Assembly (NCBI GenBank): GCA_007280315.1
Contig: QYQC01000061.1
Span: 1-17,770, forward strand
Origin: Betaproteobacteria bacterium
Lineage (GTDB): Bacteria > Pseudomonadota > Gammaproteobacteria > Burkholderiales > SG8-39
DNA length: 17,770 nt
Direction of reading: 5' to 3'
A program made the translations under genes and the position numbers. The first letter of the stretch is position 1; each line of letters begins with the position of its first letter. The notes beneath the pieces were generated by a model. That model did no database searches. It was not told the origin of the DNA and saw only the letters and a program-made list of their open reading frames with translations. Shown piece by piece: positions 16,342-17,770 of this stretch.

Positions 16342-16365
16342 CGAAAAGGACCATCGTTCTTTTCG
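16342..16365. promoter_or_regulatory. Inverted repeat upstream of the lipoprotein gene
   Basis: CGAAAAG and CTTTTCG form a perfect 7-bp inverted repeat with a 10-nt spacer, ending 7 nt before the AAGGAG ribosome-binding site of the lipoprotein gene. An A-run (16318-16325) lies just upstream. It could be an operator or a small 5' leader hairpin. The AT-rich arms stand out in this GC-rich window, but nothing shows what might bind. The remaining 110-nt gap holds no other recognisable site. Confidence 0.25.
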
Positions 16366-16385
16366 TTTCCAGAAGGAGAACCCGA

Positions 16386-17770
16386 ATGAATCAAAGGATG
16401 AGGAAAATCGGCTGGTTGCTGGCGGCGCTTGGCACGGCCACATTGCTTGCCGCGTGCGGTAGCAGTAACAATCCGGATAACCAGTACATAACCGGGCTGG
16501 CAGCGACCGGTGCCGCCTTGGCCAGTGCCACCGTGACTGCCAAGTGCTCGGGCGGTCCGTCTGTGTCGGGCACCACCGGCGCGGACGGCACGTTCTCGCT
16601 TGAACTCAAAGATAACCAGTCCGCGCCGTGTCTGCTCCAAGTAGTAAAGGGTACGGTGACCCTGCACGGTTTTGCCGCCGCGCCCGGGCGCATCAACGTC
16701 ACTCCCCTGACCGACCTGGTGGTCAGCAAGGCTTTGGGTTCGGACCCGGCCACCGCGTTTGCAGGTTTCGACGCGACCAAAGGCGCGAAAATCAATGCGG
16801 GACTTGCTGCGGCCAAGATTTATGTAATAGCCCAGGTCACCGCGCTCGCCGGCAGGGCGCCGTCGGGGGATCCGCTGACCATGGTGTTCAAGATCGGTGA
16901 CGCCGACGATACGGTACTCCTCAACCTGAAGGCCGCGCAGGACGCCGCCGGAAAGACCCTCGCCGACCTGCGCGTTGGCGCCGTTGCCGGTGCTTCGCTC
17001 GCCACGACGCTCGGCCCCGAGGAGACGCGTGCGCAAGACAGCCGTACGTTCACCCCGGTCGATCCCACGGCGACAACCTTCGCTGCGCTTGCGGCCGCGA
17101 CGGGTGATGTCACCGACATGAGTACCACCAGTCGCTGGGCGGGCGTGCTCAAGGGCGCGGCCTACCGCGTCGAGGTGCCGGCCAACTGGAACGGCAAGCT
17201 GGTGATGTATGCGCACGGCTATGCCGGTACCGGCTCGGTACTCGGCGTCTCCAACCCGTCGATCCGCCGCTATCTGATCGAGAACGGTTATGCCTGGGCT
17301 GCGTCGAGCTACAGCAAGAACTACTATGACGTACGCGCCGGCGTTGAAGACACCAACGCGCTCGCACTCGAGTTCACCAAGATTGCCGCGGCGAACTCAC
17401 GCACCCTGGCGGCGCCGTCGAAGATTTATATCACCGGACATTCGATGGGCGGGCACATCACGGCCGCCGCGATCGAGGACGAGGCCTATGCAACCGCCAA
17501 CAACAAAGTGAAATATGCGGGCGCGGTGCCGATGTGCGGCGTGGTGGGCGATGCGGAACTGTTCAACCAATTCGCCGCGATGCAGGTCACCGCGCAGACA
17601 ATCGCCGGGTTTGCGACCACTGCCACTACCAGTTGGTCAACCATAGTGGCCCAGGTAACCGGTACACTGTTCTCGAGTTTCCCGTCGTCTGCGGCACCCT
17701 CTGCGCAAATCGCCACCACGACGACTGGTAACAGCTATGCCTCGGTTCTGAAAAATATCTCCGGCGGCGA
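16386..17770 (+). CDS. Lipoprotein with carboxypeptidase-regulatory-like module and alpha/beta hydrolase domain (3' end outside window)
   Basis: The frame stays open to the window end, giving at least 461 residues. The N-terminus is a lipoprotein signal: MNQRMRK, a hydrophobic core and lipobox LLAAC with Cys24. The next residue is Gly rather than Asp, so outer-membrane placement is likely. Residues of about 33-120 (ITGLAATGAALASATVTAKC, then GTTGADGTFSLEL and INVTPLTDLVVSKALG) resemble the carboxypeptidase-regulatory-like beta module common in betaproteobacterial secreted proteins. From about residue 255 an alpha/beta hydrolase follows, with WNGKLVMYAHGYAGTG and GHSMGGH (nucleophile Ser353). 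The His and the acid of the triad would be beyond the window. Esterase, depolymerase or peptidase action is possible; the substrate is unknown. ATG 16386 has AAGGAG 7 nt upstream. It lies 109 nt after the regulator gene, with its own leader, so it is probably a separate unit. Confidence 0.8.
   Translation, partial: MNQRMRKIGWLLAALGTATLLAACGSSNNPDNQYITGLAATGAALASATVTAKCSGGPSVSGTTGADGTFSLELKDNQSAPCLLQVVKGTVTLHGFAAAPGRINVTPLTDLVVSKALGSDPATAFAGFDATKGAKINAGLAAAKIYVIAQVTALAGRAPSGDPLTMVFKIGDADDTVLLNLKAAQDAAGKTLADLRVGAVAGASLATTLGPEETRAQDSRTFTPVDPTATTFAALAAATGDVTDMSTTSRWAGVLKGAAYRVEVPANWNGKLVMYAHGYAGTGSVLGVSNPSIRRYLIENGYAWAASSYSKNYYDVRAGVEDTNALALEFTKIAAANSRTLAAPSKIYITGHSMGGHITAAAIEDEAYATANNKVKYAGAVPMCGVVGDAELFNQFAAMQVTAQTIAGFATTATTSWSTIVAQVTGTLFSSFPSSAAPSAQIATTTTGNSYASVLKNISGG

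Overview
The window is GC-rich, densely coding DNA from what is most likely a betaproteobacterium. The pointers are a malQ-treY fusion, a DctS/DctR-type two-component pair divergent from a TRAP dicarboxylate transporter, and Shine-Dalgarno sites of the AGGAG type. The taxon is inferred from gene types and style, not from a marker gene. No rRNA, tRNA, CRISPR array, transposase or phage gene was seen.

Region 1 (1-8668, + strand) is a glycogen-to-trehalose cluster. It holds the 3' end of a glgX-type debranching enzyme, treZ, a 1715-residue MalQ-TreY fusion that overlaps treZ by 8 nt, and an MscS-type mechanosensitive channel starting 22 nt after the fusion. The enzymes form a complete route. GlgX releases linear maltodextrins and the MalQ half rebuilds short chains into longer ones. 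The TreY half turns the reducing end into a trehalosyl unit and TreZ cuts trehalose off. The channel at the end of the cluster suggests an osmotic-stress theme: make a compatible solute and vent it when pressure rises.

Region 2 (8669-10227) holds one gene for an (alpha/alpha)6-type glycoside hydrolase related to GH100 and glycogen-debranching C domains. It is bracketed by two related palindromic repeats (8715-8807 and 10118-10197). The second is followed by a T-run and lies between convergent genes, so it may also terminate transcription.

Region 3 (10228-16276) is a C4-dicarboxylate module. dctP-dctQ-dctM run leftward on the - strand, and a DctS-like sensor kinase and a DctR-like FixJ/LuxR-type regulator run rightward. 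The divergent intergenic region carries a perfect 7-bp inverted repeat, a candidate regulator site. DctQ has an unusual C-terminal tail with a His-rich stretch and four G-x-[D/E]-R-R motifs.

Region 4 (16277-17770) begins a lipoprotein with an N-terminal carboxypeptidase-regulatory-like module and a secreted alpha/beta-hydrolase domain. The reading frame is open at the window end.

Most of the window is recognisable metabolism. The less ordinary points are the GH100-like enzyme between repeats, the DctQ tail, the placement of mscS in the trehalose cluster, and the modular lipoprotein hydrolase.
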